A DNA stretch of 64,000 bases, from the NCBI GenBank assembly GCA_016706275.1, contig JADJJY010000004.1, positions 139,387 to 203,386 on the forward strand, written 5' to 3'. Shown here piece by piece: positions 40,118-48,547 of this stretch. Source of the stretch: Chloracidobacterium sp. GTDB lineage: Bacteria > Acidobacteriota > Blastocatellia > Pyrinomonadales > Pyrinomonadaceae. Made by a program: the position numbers and the translations under genes. Position 1 is the stretch's first letter. Each line of letters opens with the position of its first letter. The notes under the pieces are model-generated. The model saw nothing but the letters and a program-made list of their open reading frames with translations, did no database searches and was not told where the DNA came from.

Positions 40118-41011
40118 CTAACGCAAATGAAGCGCCTCGCGATACTTATTACGCGAGATGGTTGATACGGCAAACTTTCGCCAGGTCGATGCTAGATCGA
40201 GGGCTTTTATAGCAGCTTGTCGTGTCTCTTCTTTTTCAAATACTGCGAAAACGCTTGCTCCGCTACCGCTCAACGCGGCATTTGCTGCCCCAAGGTCTAG
40301 TAATGTGTTTTTCACATTTTCGATCTCAGGATGAGCGGAGAAAACTGTTCGCTCAAAATCGTTTGTCAATACCGATAAGCGTGGATCTAAAGATCCGGCC
40401 TCTTCTCGGCAAACAGAAAGAATATGATTACGAGCCTCATTTGTCAAGGTCGGAGCATTTATCTCACCAAACGCATCTCGCGTCGAAACGCTTATCTGCG
40501 GCGTTACGATCAGCATGCATGGCTCGTCCTTGTCCTCGATCGGCTCGATCTCCTCACCACGGCCGGTGCCAAGAGCAGTTCCGCCGTAAAGAAAGAAAGC
40601 CACATCAGAACCAAGCTCGGCGGCAATGGAATGTATGTCGATTCCCTCATCAAGCTCCCACAACCTCGCGAGCCCTATCAAAGCTATCGCCGCATTAGAT
40701 GATCCACCACCTAGCCCACCCGGCGAAGGTATGCGTTTCTGAAGATGTATCGTCGCACCTTGTGCCACCCCAAACCGGGCTCGCAAGATCGCCGCCGCCT
40801 TTAATATCAAATTACGCCCATCAACCGGAATCGCCGGATCGTCACACGTCAGTTCAAGGGCACCCGACTCAGCAAACGAAATAGTATCGTGCAGCGAAAC
40901 CGTCTGAAACACCGTAAAAAGCTCATGAAAGCCATCGCCACGCTTCCCCAAAATACGAAGCGTCCAATTTATCTTGGCAAATGAAGGTAATGTGAAAGCC
41001 GACTGCATCAA
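40118..41011 (-). CDS. ispE: 4-diphosphocytidyl-2-C-methyl-D-erythritol kinase
   Basis: 297 residues, GHMP kinase. SFAKINWTLRILGKRGDGFH, the ATP loop RIPSPGGLGGGSSNAAIAL and C-terminal ALSGSGASVFAVFEKEE are present. It phosphorylates CDP-methylerythritol in the MEP pathway that supplies isopentenyl diphosphate, which the carotenoid genes at 10.7-15.3 kb use. Located upstream of tRNA-Gln and prs as in many bacteria. Confidence 0.95.
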   Translation of the reverse strand: MMQSAFTLPSFAKINWTLRILGKRGDGFHELFTVFQTVSLHDTISFAESGALELTCDDPAIPVDGRNLILKAAAILRARFGVAQGATIHLQKRIPSPGGLGGGSSNAAIALIGLARLWELDEGIDIHSIAAELGSDVAFFLYGGTALGTGRGEEIEPIEDKDEPCMLIVTPQISVSTRDAFGEINAPTLTNEARNHILSVCREEAGSLDPRLSVLTNDFERTVFSAHPEIENVKNTLLDLGAANAALSGSGASVFAVFEKEETRQAAIKALDLASTWRKFAVSTISRNKYREALHLR

Positions 41012-41027
41012 TCAAGCATAAAATAGA

Positions 41028-41098
41028 AATTCCGAATCTCCTACGAACGTAGAAGATCCGGAATTATTCGAAATTTCAAATTTCAAATTTGTAATTTA
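41028..41098. repeat. Imperfect palindrome and AAATTTC text-like repeat
   Basis: First part: aattccgaatct (41029 onward), cctacgaacgtag, then agatccggaatt: a nested palindrome. Second part (41071-41096): aaatttcaaatttcaaattt gtaattt, similar to the AAATTTGAAATTT units in the uracil-DNA glycosylase gene. It lies between ispE and the CAP-domain gene. Confidence 0.55.
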
Positions 41099-41108
41099 AA
41101 AGTCTCTC

Positions 41109-41734
41109 TTACTTCCTTAACAAAAATACCTGCGTAAAGTAATACGATCCATCCTCAGTGATCGCAACGCCCACAGCCGACTCTTTCCAACTTGCTGACA
41201 ATAGATTGTTCTTATGCGAAGGCGAATTCAACCACAGATCTACTGCTTTTGCGATCGGGTCCTGATACCCACGATTAAATGCAATGTTCTCACCGATCGA
41301 ACGCCATTTCGACAGTCCCGCCGCATCTGCACGGTCACTGACGGCTTTGCCATCGAGTCCGCGATGGCTGAAAAAATCATATTCCGCCATGTTTTCCGAA
41401 TGCCCGCGGGCGATCTTTTCCAGATCGTCATTCCAGATCAGTGGCTTTAGGCCAACTTCGGCACGTTTTTGATTGATAAGATTAAAAACCGTTTGCTGAA
41501 CTGACGCGACCTTAACATAGGCCTCCGATTTAACGCCCGACTTTGTCTCGGCATTTTTGGTTGCACCACACGCGGGCGTTCGCCATCAGAAATGTCGTTG
41601 TCGTTTGGGCCGCTACCGGTCTCACCGACGACCCATCTGACCGCTACGGGTTTTAAAGAATTACTTGTTTGGGCAACGACACCGGTTGCGAACGCGGCAA
41701 AAAGCCCAAGAATCAGAAAGAGTTTTTTATGCAT
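41109..41734 (-). CDS. Secreted CAP (SCP)-domain protein, one-base frameshift
   Basis: Start ATG 41734 with signal peptide (KKLFLILGLFAAFATGVVAQ). At a run of five T (41554-41558; A on the coding strand) the frame breaks: before it RPRVVQPK, after it in the next frame NAETKSGVKSEAYVKVASVQ and then a CAP domain with LINQKRAEVGLKPLIWNDDL, MAEYDFFSHRG, SIGENIAFNRG and LNSPSHKNNLL. One missing A restores about 208 residues. CAP domains of this type (YkwD/Pry1 family) bind lipids or act as secreted calcium proteins; function here is not known. The mRNA leader carries a probable cyclic-di-GMP riboswitch (41742-41820). The frameshift is likely a sequencing error. Confidence 0.85.
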
Positions 41735-41741
41735 GTAAACC

Positions 41742-41820
41742 TCACTTCGGCAGCCGGACTTTCTCGCATTATCGAGATTCCCTGCTTTGCGTATGCCCTC
41801 ACGGACACTTGCCTTTTCGG
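41742..41820 (-). ncRNA. Cyclic-di-GMP-I (GEMM-I) riboswitch, probable
   Basis: Minus-strand order: AAAAGGCAAG; stem TGTCC / GGGCA around the GNRA tetraloop GTGA; core TACGCAAAGCAGGGAA; stem TCTCG / CGAGA around ATAATG; then AAGTCCGGCTGCCGAAG. The GGCAA, tetraloop, ACGCAAAGC and final GG-TGCCGA pieces occur in the order and spacing of the GEMM-I aptamer. The element ends about 8 bases before the ATG of the CAP-domain gene, with GAGG (likely ribosome binding site) inside or just after its last stem, so ligand binding could control translation. Confidence 0.75.
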
Positions 41821-41827
41821 ATAAGGT

Positions 41828-41849
41828 GGTAAAACGATGTAGTTTTACC
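41828..41849. promoter_or_regulatory. Perfect GGTAAAAC palindrome between CAP and copper ATPase genes
   Basis: GGTAAAAC (41828-41835), six bases, GTTTTACC (41842-41849). It lies in the divergent spacer, 70 bases before the copper ATPase ATG and just upstream of the riboswitch. A symmetric site of this size may be a repressor operator (for example of a metal sensor), but no regulator gene is nearby. Confidence 0.35.
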
Positions 41850-41917
41850 TAGTTAAACAATATATTTAATAGTTGGACACTTCCATAAAACATTTCAGAA
41901 TGCTGTAAAATTATTTT

Positions 41918-44257
41918 ATGCAGCAACCGCTAGTCACATTAGGCAGAAAAAAAACGGACGACATTATTCCCGAACCCCACATCGATCCGGTGTGTAAAAT
42001 GCTGGTTTTACCCGAATCCGCCGCCGCTACTTACGATCACAGAGGCGTCACATATTACTTCTGCATGCCCGGCTGCCGCGATAAATTTGCAGCGAATCCA
42101 GAGGCCTATTTGTCAGAACCGCCTCCGTCAGGGGGCGGCCAGAATGGCGATCCGGCACACTGGCCGCCCGCTCACGCAGGCGGTTCTGACATCGAATTCA
42201 CCTGCCCAATGCACACCGAGATCGTCCAGATCGGGCCCGGCTCCTGCCCAAAATGCGGCATGGCACTCGAACCAAAAGAGATCTCGCTCAATGACGCCCC
42301 AGACCAGGAATACATAGACATGAAGCGCCGTTTCGCAGTCTGTACGGCATTAACGCTGCCGGTATTCGTGCTTGCAATGGGCGAAATGTTCCCGGCATTT
42401 CATTCCCTGGTTTCACCACAAACCTCTGTCTGGGTACAATTCGTCCTCGCTACACCCGTCGTCCTGTGGGGCGGATTCCCTTTCTTTCAACGTGCTGTCG
42501 CGTCGATCAAAAACGTCAGCCCAAATATGTTCACGCTCATTGCGATCGGCACGGGAGCGGCGTATTTGCTGAGCCTGGCGGCATTATTCGCTCCGCAGAG
42601 ATTCCCCGCGACAATGCGGGATCTGCATTCGGGCATGATCCCCGGCTATTTCGAATCAGCCGCTGTCATCACGACGCTCGTTTTGCTCGGTCAGGTTTTA
42701 GAGCTAAAAGCACGTTCACAAACTTCGTCGGCGATCAAAGAATTGCTTCGCCTAGCACCGGAAACCGCCACCGTTATTAAAGATGACGGCACCGATGAAG
42801 TCATCGACCTTCGCCACGTGACTGCGGGCCAAACATTACGCGTCAAAGCAAACGAAAAGGTCCCGACCGACGGCGAGATCGTTGATGGCAATACTTCCAT
42901 CGACGAATCAATGGTCACGGGCGAATCAATGCCGGTCGAAAAACAAGCCGGAGCCAAAGTCATCGGCGGCACGATAAACGGTACCCGCAGTTTCAAAATG
43001 CGTGCCGAAAAAGTCGGTAGCGACACTCTCCTCGCCCAGATCGTCCGCATGGTCGGCGAAGCCCAACGCAGCCGTGCCCCCATCCAACGCCTCGCCGATG
43101 TCGTCTCAGGCTATTTCGTCCCGGCAGTCATCATCGTCGCGATCGTTGCATTTATCGTATGGCTCGTCCTCGGCAGCTTTGCCTCAGCCGTCGTCGCCGG
43201 AGTCTCTGTCCTCATCATCGCCTGCCCATGTGCCCTCGGCCTCGCGACCCCAATGTCCATCATGGTCGGCACCGGTCACGGAGCAAAAAACGGCGTCCTA
43301 ATCAAAAAAGCCGAAGCCCTCGAAACGCTCGAAAAGGTAAACGTTATCGTCGTCGATAAAACCGGCACCCTGACAGAGGGCAAACCCAGAGTTGTCGGGA
43401 TAAACGTGGTGCCGGATGTCAGAACCGGGAGCGATAGCGACTGGGTTCCTACATCGGATGGTGTCCTGCAACTCGCGACTTCGCTCGAACGGCACAGCGA
43501 ACATCCGCTTGCATCAGCGATCACCGCGGAAGCGGCTAGACAAAATATCCAGCCACTTGAAGTCGAGGGTTTTGAATCCACAACCGGTCTTGGTATCAAA
43601 GGCACAATTGACGGCAAAAAGGTTTTTATTGGTCGCTATCAAGATGAATCCGCTCTCACAGTTACCGTTGACGGAAAAATTGCTGGAACGATCGACGTTG
43701 CGGACGCAATAAAAACCACCGCAAAAGCCGCAATAACGGAACTCCACCGCCAAAACATCGAGGTCGTTATGATGACCGGCGACAACCGCGCAACCGCCGC
43801 CGCAGTGGCAAAAGAGCTCGGCATCGATCAAGTCTTTGCCGAGGTAATGCCCGAGGACAAAGCTGCCAAGGTCAAAGAGCTGCAATCCCAAGGCAAGATC
43901 GTCGCGATGGCGGGTGACGGCGTAAACGACGCTCCGGCTCTTGCCCAAGCAGATGTCGGCATTGCTTTTGCCAGCGGCACCGATGTCGCTATCGAATCCG
44001 CGGACATCACGCTGCTCAAACCCGACCTCGACGGCATCTTAAAAGCTATCAATTTGAGCAAGGCAACAATGAGCAACATCCGCCAAAACCTATTCTTTGC
44101 CTTTGCCTACAACATCATCGGCGTCCCCATCGCCGCAGGCGTGCTATTCCCCGTTTTCGGTTTGCTACTATCACCAATGATCGCCAGCGCAGCGATGACG
44201 TTTAGCTCAGTTTCGGTAATAACCAACGCCCTGCGGCTCCGAAACTCAAAACTTTGA
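41918..44257 (+). CDS. Copper-type P1B ATPase with YHS and heavy-metal-binding domains
   Basis: 779 residues. N-terminal YHS domain (IDPVCKMLVLPESAAATYDH, YYFCMPGCRDKFAANPEAYL; about 20-62), then a metal-binding segment (FTCPMHTEIVQIGPGSCPKC; 92-116) and eight transmembrane helices. P-type core: CPC in IIACPCALGLATPMS near 436, phosphorylated Asp in VDKTGTLTEG near 478, SEHPLASA, and GDGVNDAPALAQAD. It exports copper or a similar metal. The linker between the YHS and metal domains (EPPPSGGGQNGDPAHWPPAH) comes from a repeat pair at 42112-42190. It is alone, without a copper chaperone or regulator nearby. Confidence 0.92.
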   Translation: MQQPLVTLGRKKTDDIIPEPHIDPVCKMLVLPESAAATYDHRGVTYYFCMPGCRDKFAANPEAYLSEPPPSGGGQNGDPAHWPPAHAGGSDIEFTCPMHTEIVQIGPGSCPKCGMALEPKEISLNDAPDQEYIDMKRRFAVCTALTLPVFVLAMGEMFPAFHSLVSPQTSVWVQFVLATPVVLWGGFPFFQRAVASIKNVSPNMFTLIAIGTGAAYLLSLAALFAPQRFPATMRDLHSGMIPGYFESAAVITTLVLLGQVLELKARSQTSSAIKELLRLAPETATVIKDDGTDEVIDLRHVTAGQTLRVKANEKVPTDGEIVDGNTSIDESMVTGESMPVEKQAGAKVIGGTINGTRSFKMRAEKVGSDTLLAQIVRMVGEAQRSRAPIQRLADVVSGYFVPAVIIVAIVAFIVWLVLGSFASAVVAGVSVLIIACPCALGLATPMSIMVGTGHGAKNGVLIKKAEALETLEKVNVIVVDKTGTLTEGKPRVVGINVVPDVRTGSDSDWVPTSDGVLQLATSLERHSEHPLASAITAEAARQNIQPLEVEGFESTTGLGIKGTIDGKKVFIGRYQDESALTVTVDGKIAGTIDVADAIKTTAKAAITELHRQNIEVVMMTGDNRATAAAVAKELGIDQVFAEVMPEDKAAKVKELQSQGKIVAMAGDGVNDAPALAQADVGIAFASGTDVAIESADITLLKPDLDGILKAINLSKATMSNIRQNLFFAFAYNIIGVPIAAGVLFPVFGLLLSPMIASAAMTFSSVSVITNALRLRNSKL
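42112..42190. repeat. GTCAGAACCGCCTGCGT element, inverted pair inside copper ATPase gene
   Basis: Left: gtcagaaccgcctccgtcag with ggggcggcca (42112-42141). Right: reverse complement gtcagaaccgcctgcgtgag with cgggcggcca (42161-42190). The two 30-base units form an inverted pair around a 19-base spacer, in frame and translated SEPPPSGGGQ and HAGGSD. It is the best-preserved copy of the coding element. Confidence 0.82.
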
Positions 44258-44279
44258 ACCGGCTGAAAAAAAAGAAGTC

Positions 44280-44350
44280 ATCCACAGATAAACACAGATA
44301 GAAAGGCATATTTATTTCTTATCCGTGTCTATCCGTGTTCATCTGTGGTG
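44280..44350. repeat. ATCCACAGATAAACACAGAT palindromic repeat
   Basis: Left arm atccacagataaacacagat is an inverted copy of atccgtgttcatctgtggt (44331-44350) with an internal copy atccgtgtct (44321). This sequence class (CACAGATGAACACGGAT) is found as interspersed text-like repeats in many bacteria. Confidence 0.75.
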
Positions 44351-44360
44351 AAACCTTCTT

Positions 44361-44391
44361 TTCTTCCTCTGCGTCTCGGCGTCTCTGCGGT
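44361..44391. repeat. CCTCTGCGTCTCGGCGTCTCTGCGGT half element
   Basis: Single arm cttcctctgcgtctcggcg followed by tctctgcggt, whose complement ACCGCAGAGACGCC is a familiar repeat motif in environmental bacterial genomes. Only one arm is seen here, 10 bases before the iaaA start. Confidence 0.5.
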
Positions 44392-44402
44392 AAAATCCAT
44401 CT

Positions 44403-45323
44403 ATGGCAAAGATAGCATTAGCAATACACGGCGGAGCCGGGACGATACTCAAATCGCAGATGACAACTGCACTCGAAGCGGAATATCGTAGTGGGCTTGA
44501 CACAGCACTAAGGATCGGCTGGCAGATACTTGAGCGAGGCGGTTCGTCACTGGATGCGGTCGAGGCAACAGTTTGCTCACTCGAAGATTTCCCCCTGTTC
44601 AACGCCGGACGCGGCTCGGTTTTCACCCACGAAGGCAAACAGGAAATGGACGCCTGCATAATGGACGGCCACAATCTCAAAGCCGGTGCCGTAGCGTTTG
44701 TAAAAAACATTAAAAATCCCGTTAGCCTTGCTCGCCTAGTAATGCAGAGAACCGAACACGTCCTGCTCGCCGGCGAAGGTGCAAACCAATTCGCTGAGCA
44801 GATCGGCGTGCATACAGAACCAGACGAATATTTCTTTACCGAGCACCGCTGGCTCCAACTCCAAGAAGCAATGGCCGAGGGACGTGTTCAGCTTGATCAT
44901 GCGGTCGCCAAGCCCATCGGAACCGTTGGTGCAGTCGCTTGCGATATAAATGGCCACCTCGCCGCCGCCACATCGACCGGCGGCATGACCAACAAAAAAT
45001 TTGGCCGGATCGGCGACACACCGCTCGTCGGCCTTGGCAATTACGCCGACGACACCTGCGCCGTCTCATGCACCGGCCACGGCGAATATTTTATGCTTGG
45101 GGTTACAGCCTACGACGTAGCCGCGCGTATGAAATATAAGGGTTTGTCCCTAGAAGACGCCGCCCGCGAAACCATCGCCCACCTTACCAAGATCAATGGC
45201 GAAGGCGGCCTGATCGCTGTCGATACTGCGGGAAATATTACTTTGCCATTCAATTCCGACGGCATGTATCGCGGTTACGTTACCGTAATCGGACAAATAA
45301 ACGTCGAAATTTACGGTTCTTGA
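44403..45323 (+). CDS. iaaA: Isoaspartyl peptidase / beta-aspartyl dipeptidase
   Basis: 306 residues, Ntn-hydrolase of the plant-type asparaginase family. MAKIALAIHGGAGTI at the N-terminus, FNAGRGSVFTHEGKQEMDAC, and the autocleavage site before Thr174 (GTVGAVACD) with later GRIGDTPLVGLGNYADDTCA. Such enzymes split beta-Asp-Arg dipeptides, the last step of cyanophycin use, and also act on asparagine. The cyanophycin synthetase gene follows 145 bases away (convergent) and cyanophycinase 6.5 kb further, so the role in arginine and aspartate recovery is well supported by context. Confidence 0.9.
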   Translation: MAKIALAIHGGAGTILKSQMTTALEAEYRSGLDTALRIGWQILERGGSSLDAVEATVCSLEDFPLFNAGRGSVFTHEGKQEMDACIMDGHNLKAGAVAFVKNIKNPVSLARLVMQRTEHVLLAGEGANQFAEQIGVHTEPDEYFFTEHRWLQLQEAMAEGRVQLDHAVAKPIGTVGAVACDINGHLAAATSTGGMTNKKFGRIGDTPLVGLGNYADDTCAVSCTGHGEYFMLGVTAYDVAARMKYKGLSLEDAARETIAHLTKINGEGGLIAVDTAGNITLPFNSDGMYRGYVTVIGQINVEIYGS

Positions 45324-45328
45324 TCCTG

Positions 45329-45455
45329 TTAAATTGCCACGCACTTTAGTGCGTGGGCAACTTCAAAATAGTTTCCGGCTTTAGCCGGACATTTGGCTAA
45401 AGCCGGAATTCTATTTACATCTTGTCCTCCAGCTAAAGCTGGAGGCAATTTAACT
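45329..45455. repeat. Multi-hairpin repeat (CCACGCAC, TCCGGCTTTAGCC, CCTCCAGCT)
   Basis: From left to right: AAATTGCC, hairpin cacgcactttagtgcgtg, hairpin ccggctttagccgg, hairpin ggctaaagccggaatt, hairpin cctccagctaaagctggagg, GGCAATTT. The outer edges AAATTGCC and GGCAATTT are inverted copies, so this is one large cruciform-like element of four nested hairpins. It separates iaaA and cphA. Confidence 0.75.
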
Positions 45456-45468
45456 CGGGGCTTTCCCG

Positions 45469-48102
45469 CTATTTCTTCTCATTCACCATATCCCGATATT
45501 CCTGCACATAGCTGATGTCTTTCGGCACTAGATCAGCTAGCGTAACAACCAATTCGCCTTTGCGGCCGTATTTGATCGCGTGGTGGATGGCGGTGCGGCC
45601 GTCGGGGATGATGCGGACGGTCGGGGTGTTTTTGCTCTTCGCAATTCCCTCTTGCAGCAGCTTATGCAGATCCTCAGGGTCGCGTCCGCGTAGATAATTT
45701 CCGGTGCGGATAACGATGCGGTCAAAATTATCAGCCGCGATCCTGCCAAATTCACGAATATCATCGTCGCGGCGGTCGCCGGTTCCGTTTAGGACAACGG
45801 TGCGGTATTTATGCGGCAATTTCGTGATGAAAGCGGCCAATCCACTTAGCCCGGCCGGGTTATGAGCGTAATCCATCAGCACCGTAACATCGCCAACCTC
45901 AACAAAATTAAGACGTCCAGGCGTCTGCGCGGTGCCGGCGTTAAAGGTTGACAAGCCGTTTCGCAGATCTTCTAAGGACACGCCGTGGACAAAACAGGCG
46001 AGCGTCGCCGCCAGCACATTCTGGATCATAAACTCGGCGCGTCCGCCATAAGTGATGGGTATATTGGTGACCTTTTCTATCCGAACCTTCCACTTGCCTT
46101 TGAGGATCGTGACGTAGCCATTCTCATAAACGCATGAGATCCGCCCTCGCTCCGCACGCTTTTTAATATTAGGATGATTCTCGTCCATCGAAAAACAAAC
46201 GACCTGCCCGTCCACTAGCTCTTTCATTTTGTAAACTAAAGCGTCCTCGGCGTTGAGCACGGCATAGCCTTTCTTTGAAACGGCACGGGGCACCACCGAT
46301 TTAACGCGGGCGAGGTCCTCAAGCGTGTTGACGTCTTTTAGCCCCAGATGATCGGCAGCAATATTCATCACAACACCGATATCGCAATGGTCAAACCCCA
46401 ATCCCGAACGGATAATACCGCCGCGAGCCGTTTCGAGAACTGCAACATCAACCGTTGGGTCTTTTAACACAAGCTGTGCCGAAACCGGCCCGGTATTGTC
46501 GCCTGCCGTGATCTGCTGGTTACCAATATATGTGCCGTCCGTCGTTGTAAAACCGACGGTGCGGCCACTGTTTTTGAGAATATGAGCGATCAGACGCGTG
46601 GTTGTCGTCTTGCCGTTCGTTCCAGTGATCGAAAAGATCGGTATGCGGGATGGAGTTCCCGGCGGAAAAAGCATGTCGATCACATGTTCGGCAACATTAC
46701 GTCCGATGCCCTCGCTTGGGGCGAGATGCATACGAAATCCCGGAGCCGCGTTGACCTCGATAATGCCGCCGCCATTTTCGCTTAGCGGCTCGCTGACGTT
46801 TGGTGCGATGACATCGACACCCGCGACATCTAGTCCGATGATCTTTGCGATACGCTCAAACAGGAAAACATTCTCCGGATGGACCTCGTCCGTGCGGTCG
46901 ATCGCCGTCCCGCCCGTCGAGATATTTGCTGTCGTTTTGAGCCGCAATTCCTCGCCCTTTTTTAAAACACTTTCAAGTTCGTAACCGGCCTTTTTGATGC
47001 ATCGCAGCGTCTGGTTATCGATATCGATCTCGGTCAGCACATTTTCGTGTCCGTAACCGCGTCGCGGGTCTTCGTTGGTTTTATCGATCAGCTTTTGGAT
47101 CGAGCTTTTGCCGTCGCCGACAACGTGAGCCGGAACCCGCTCGGCAACGGCGATCAGCCTGTTATTAACAACCAATGCACGAAAATCTTCGCCGATAAGT
47201 TGCTTTTCGACTATGACCCAACGCGAGTATTCCTGAGCTTTTTCAAACGCGATCCTGGCATCTTCGAGCGTCTTAATACCGACGGTTGCCCCTTTGCCAT
47301 GATTGCCATCAAGTGGTTTAATGACAACAGGATAGCCGACACTATCTAATGTGTCTTCGAGGTCCTCAATATCGCGAATACGATACCCTTTTGGTACCGG
47401 CACGCCCATGTCGCCGAGCAGCTTTTTGGTCGCGTGTTTGTTCCCGGCGATGTCCACCGAGATCATGTTGGTGTTAACCGTCGTCGTCGCCTGAATTCGC
47501 TTTTGATGAACGCCGTAACCGAGCTGAACGAGCGACTGGTCATTAAGCCGGATAAAAGGAATATCGCGATTATCGGCCTCTTCGACGAGCGAACCGGTAG
47601 ACGGCCCAAACCGCACATTCTCACGGATCTCACGCATCTCCTGAATGTCTTTGGCAAGACCTTCTTTAATAACACCAATGTCTTTGCCCTCGGCCAGATC
47701 GAGCCATAGCCGGACAGCAGCACGTCCCGCGAACCGCCCGACTTCTTCCTCTAGGTAGCTATATACAACGTTGTAAATCCCCTTTTCGCCGGTCTCCCGC
47801 GTCCGTCCGTAACCGGTATCCATTCCCGCAAGAGTCTGCATTTCCAGTGCAAAATGCTCGATCGCATGACCGGCCCAAGTACCTTCCTCAACGCGTTTTA
47901 GAAATCCACCGGGTTCCCCGTAACTGCAGCCATGCGACTGCAGCGACGGCAGCACATCGAGCATCCTGTCATAAAGCCCTTTGATCTTATTCGTCGGCTT
48001 TTTCTCATACGCACCGATATCGAGACGCATGATAATGAGCTTTTTCCAGTAGCCGCTCCAGTAATTTGGGCCGCGAAGTGTGCGTGTTTCGAGAATTACC
48101 AT
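45469..48102 (-). CDS. cphA: Cyanophycin synthetase
   Basis: 877 residues from the ATG at 48102 (the start MVILETRTLRGPNYW is that of CphA1; the earlier in-frame ATG is rejected). An N-terminal domain, ATP-grasp domain (VVIKPLDGNHGKGATVGIKT; NAAPGFRMH) and Mur-ligase-like domain (FSITGTNGKTTTTRLIAHIL; LLMDYAHNPAGL) are in order. It polymerises Asp and Arg into multi-arginyl-poly-aspartate, a nitrogen store. Full length compared with cyanobacterial enzymes. Neighbours encode the dipeptidase and cyanophycinase. The protein is cytoplasmic. Confidence 0.96.
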   Translation of the reverse strand: MVILETRTLRGPNYWSGYWKKLIIMRLDIGAYEKKPTNKIKGLYDRMLDVLPSLQSHGCSYGEPGGFLKRVEEGTWAGHAIEHFALEMQTLAGMDTGYGRTRETGEKGIYNVVYSYLEEEVGRFAGRAAVRLWLDLAEGKDIGVIKEGLAKDIQEMREIRENVRFGPSTGSLVEEADNRDIPFIRLNDQSLVQLGYGVHQKRIQATTTVNTNMISVDIAGNKHATKKLLGDMGVPVPKGYRIRDIEDLEDTLDSVGYPVVIKPLDGNHGKGATVGIKTLEDARIAFEKAQEYSRWVIVEKQLIGEDFRALVVNNRLIAVAERVPAHVVGDGKSSIQKLIDKTNEDPRRGYGHENVLTEIDIDNQTLRCIKKAGYELESVLKKGEELRLKTTANISTGGTAIDRTDEVHPENVFLFERIAKIIGLDVAGVDVIAPNVSEPLSENGGGIIEVNAAPGFRMHLAPSEGIGRNVAEHVIDMLFPPGTPSRIPIFSITGTNGKTTTTRLIAHILKNSGRTVGFTTTDGTYIGNQQITAGDNTGPVSAQLVLKDPTVDVAVLETARGGIIRSGLGFDHCDIGVVMNIAADHLGLKDVNTLEDLARVKSVVPRAVSKKGYAVLNAEDALVYKMKELVDGQVVCFSMDENHPNIKKRAERGRISCVYENGYVTILKGKWKVRIEKVTNIPITYGGRAEFMIQNVLAATLACFVHGVSLEDLRNGLSTFNAGTAQTPGRLNFVEVGDVTVLMDYAHNPAGLSGLAAFITKLPHKYRTVVLNGTGDRRDDDIREFGRIAADNFDRIVIRTGNYLRGRDPEDLHKLLQEGIAKSKNTPTVRIIPDGRTAIHHAIKYGRKGELVVTLADLVPKDISYVQEYRDMVNEKK

Positions 48103-48204
48103 ATCATTTATCGATGCATCAAACGTAGGACCAAACAACCCGAGTCGACTGCGTATTTTGACTCAAATTGCATCTTACACCAATTAAGATCATAAGCACT
48201 CATT

Positions 48205-48426
48205 TTAGCTTCCATCCAGTTGCCTGTCGAAAACTGGTTTGATCCCGTTTCCGCTGAATGGCACCAAAACACAGCAAACATCGGAAAAATATCCTAAAAT
48301 GGGCGAGTCGATGTCTTTTTTTTGTTTGGGGTCAACGTAGCATTTTGCAACGAAAAAGGCAAAAGGGCTTCTGACTGCTGAATTCGGCTTGATGCCCTTG
48401 CTCTTGCGTGAAAATTTTTGCACCAT
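48205..48426 (-). other. Small open frame of doubtful reality in the cphA upstream gap
   Basis: The gap 48139-48547 has no clear gene. A 73-codon frame (starting MVQKFSRKSK, containing NSAVRSPFAFFVAK) lies on the minus strand without a signal peptide, a clear ribosome binding site or recognisable family. It may be a remnant of a repeat or a small gene; I treat it as unproven. The gap also holds the cphA promoter region. Confidence 0.2.
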
Positions 48427-48547
48427 TTATTTATTGAGAGCAATTTTTGGTCATTTTTCCGTGTGAAACAGCTTTATCGATTCCGCATGGCCTTCCCTAT
48501 GCCAATGGATCGCTCCAAAATCCAAAAAATTAATGAGGAATTGAAAT

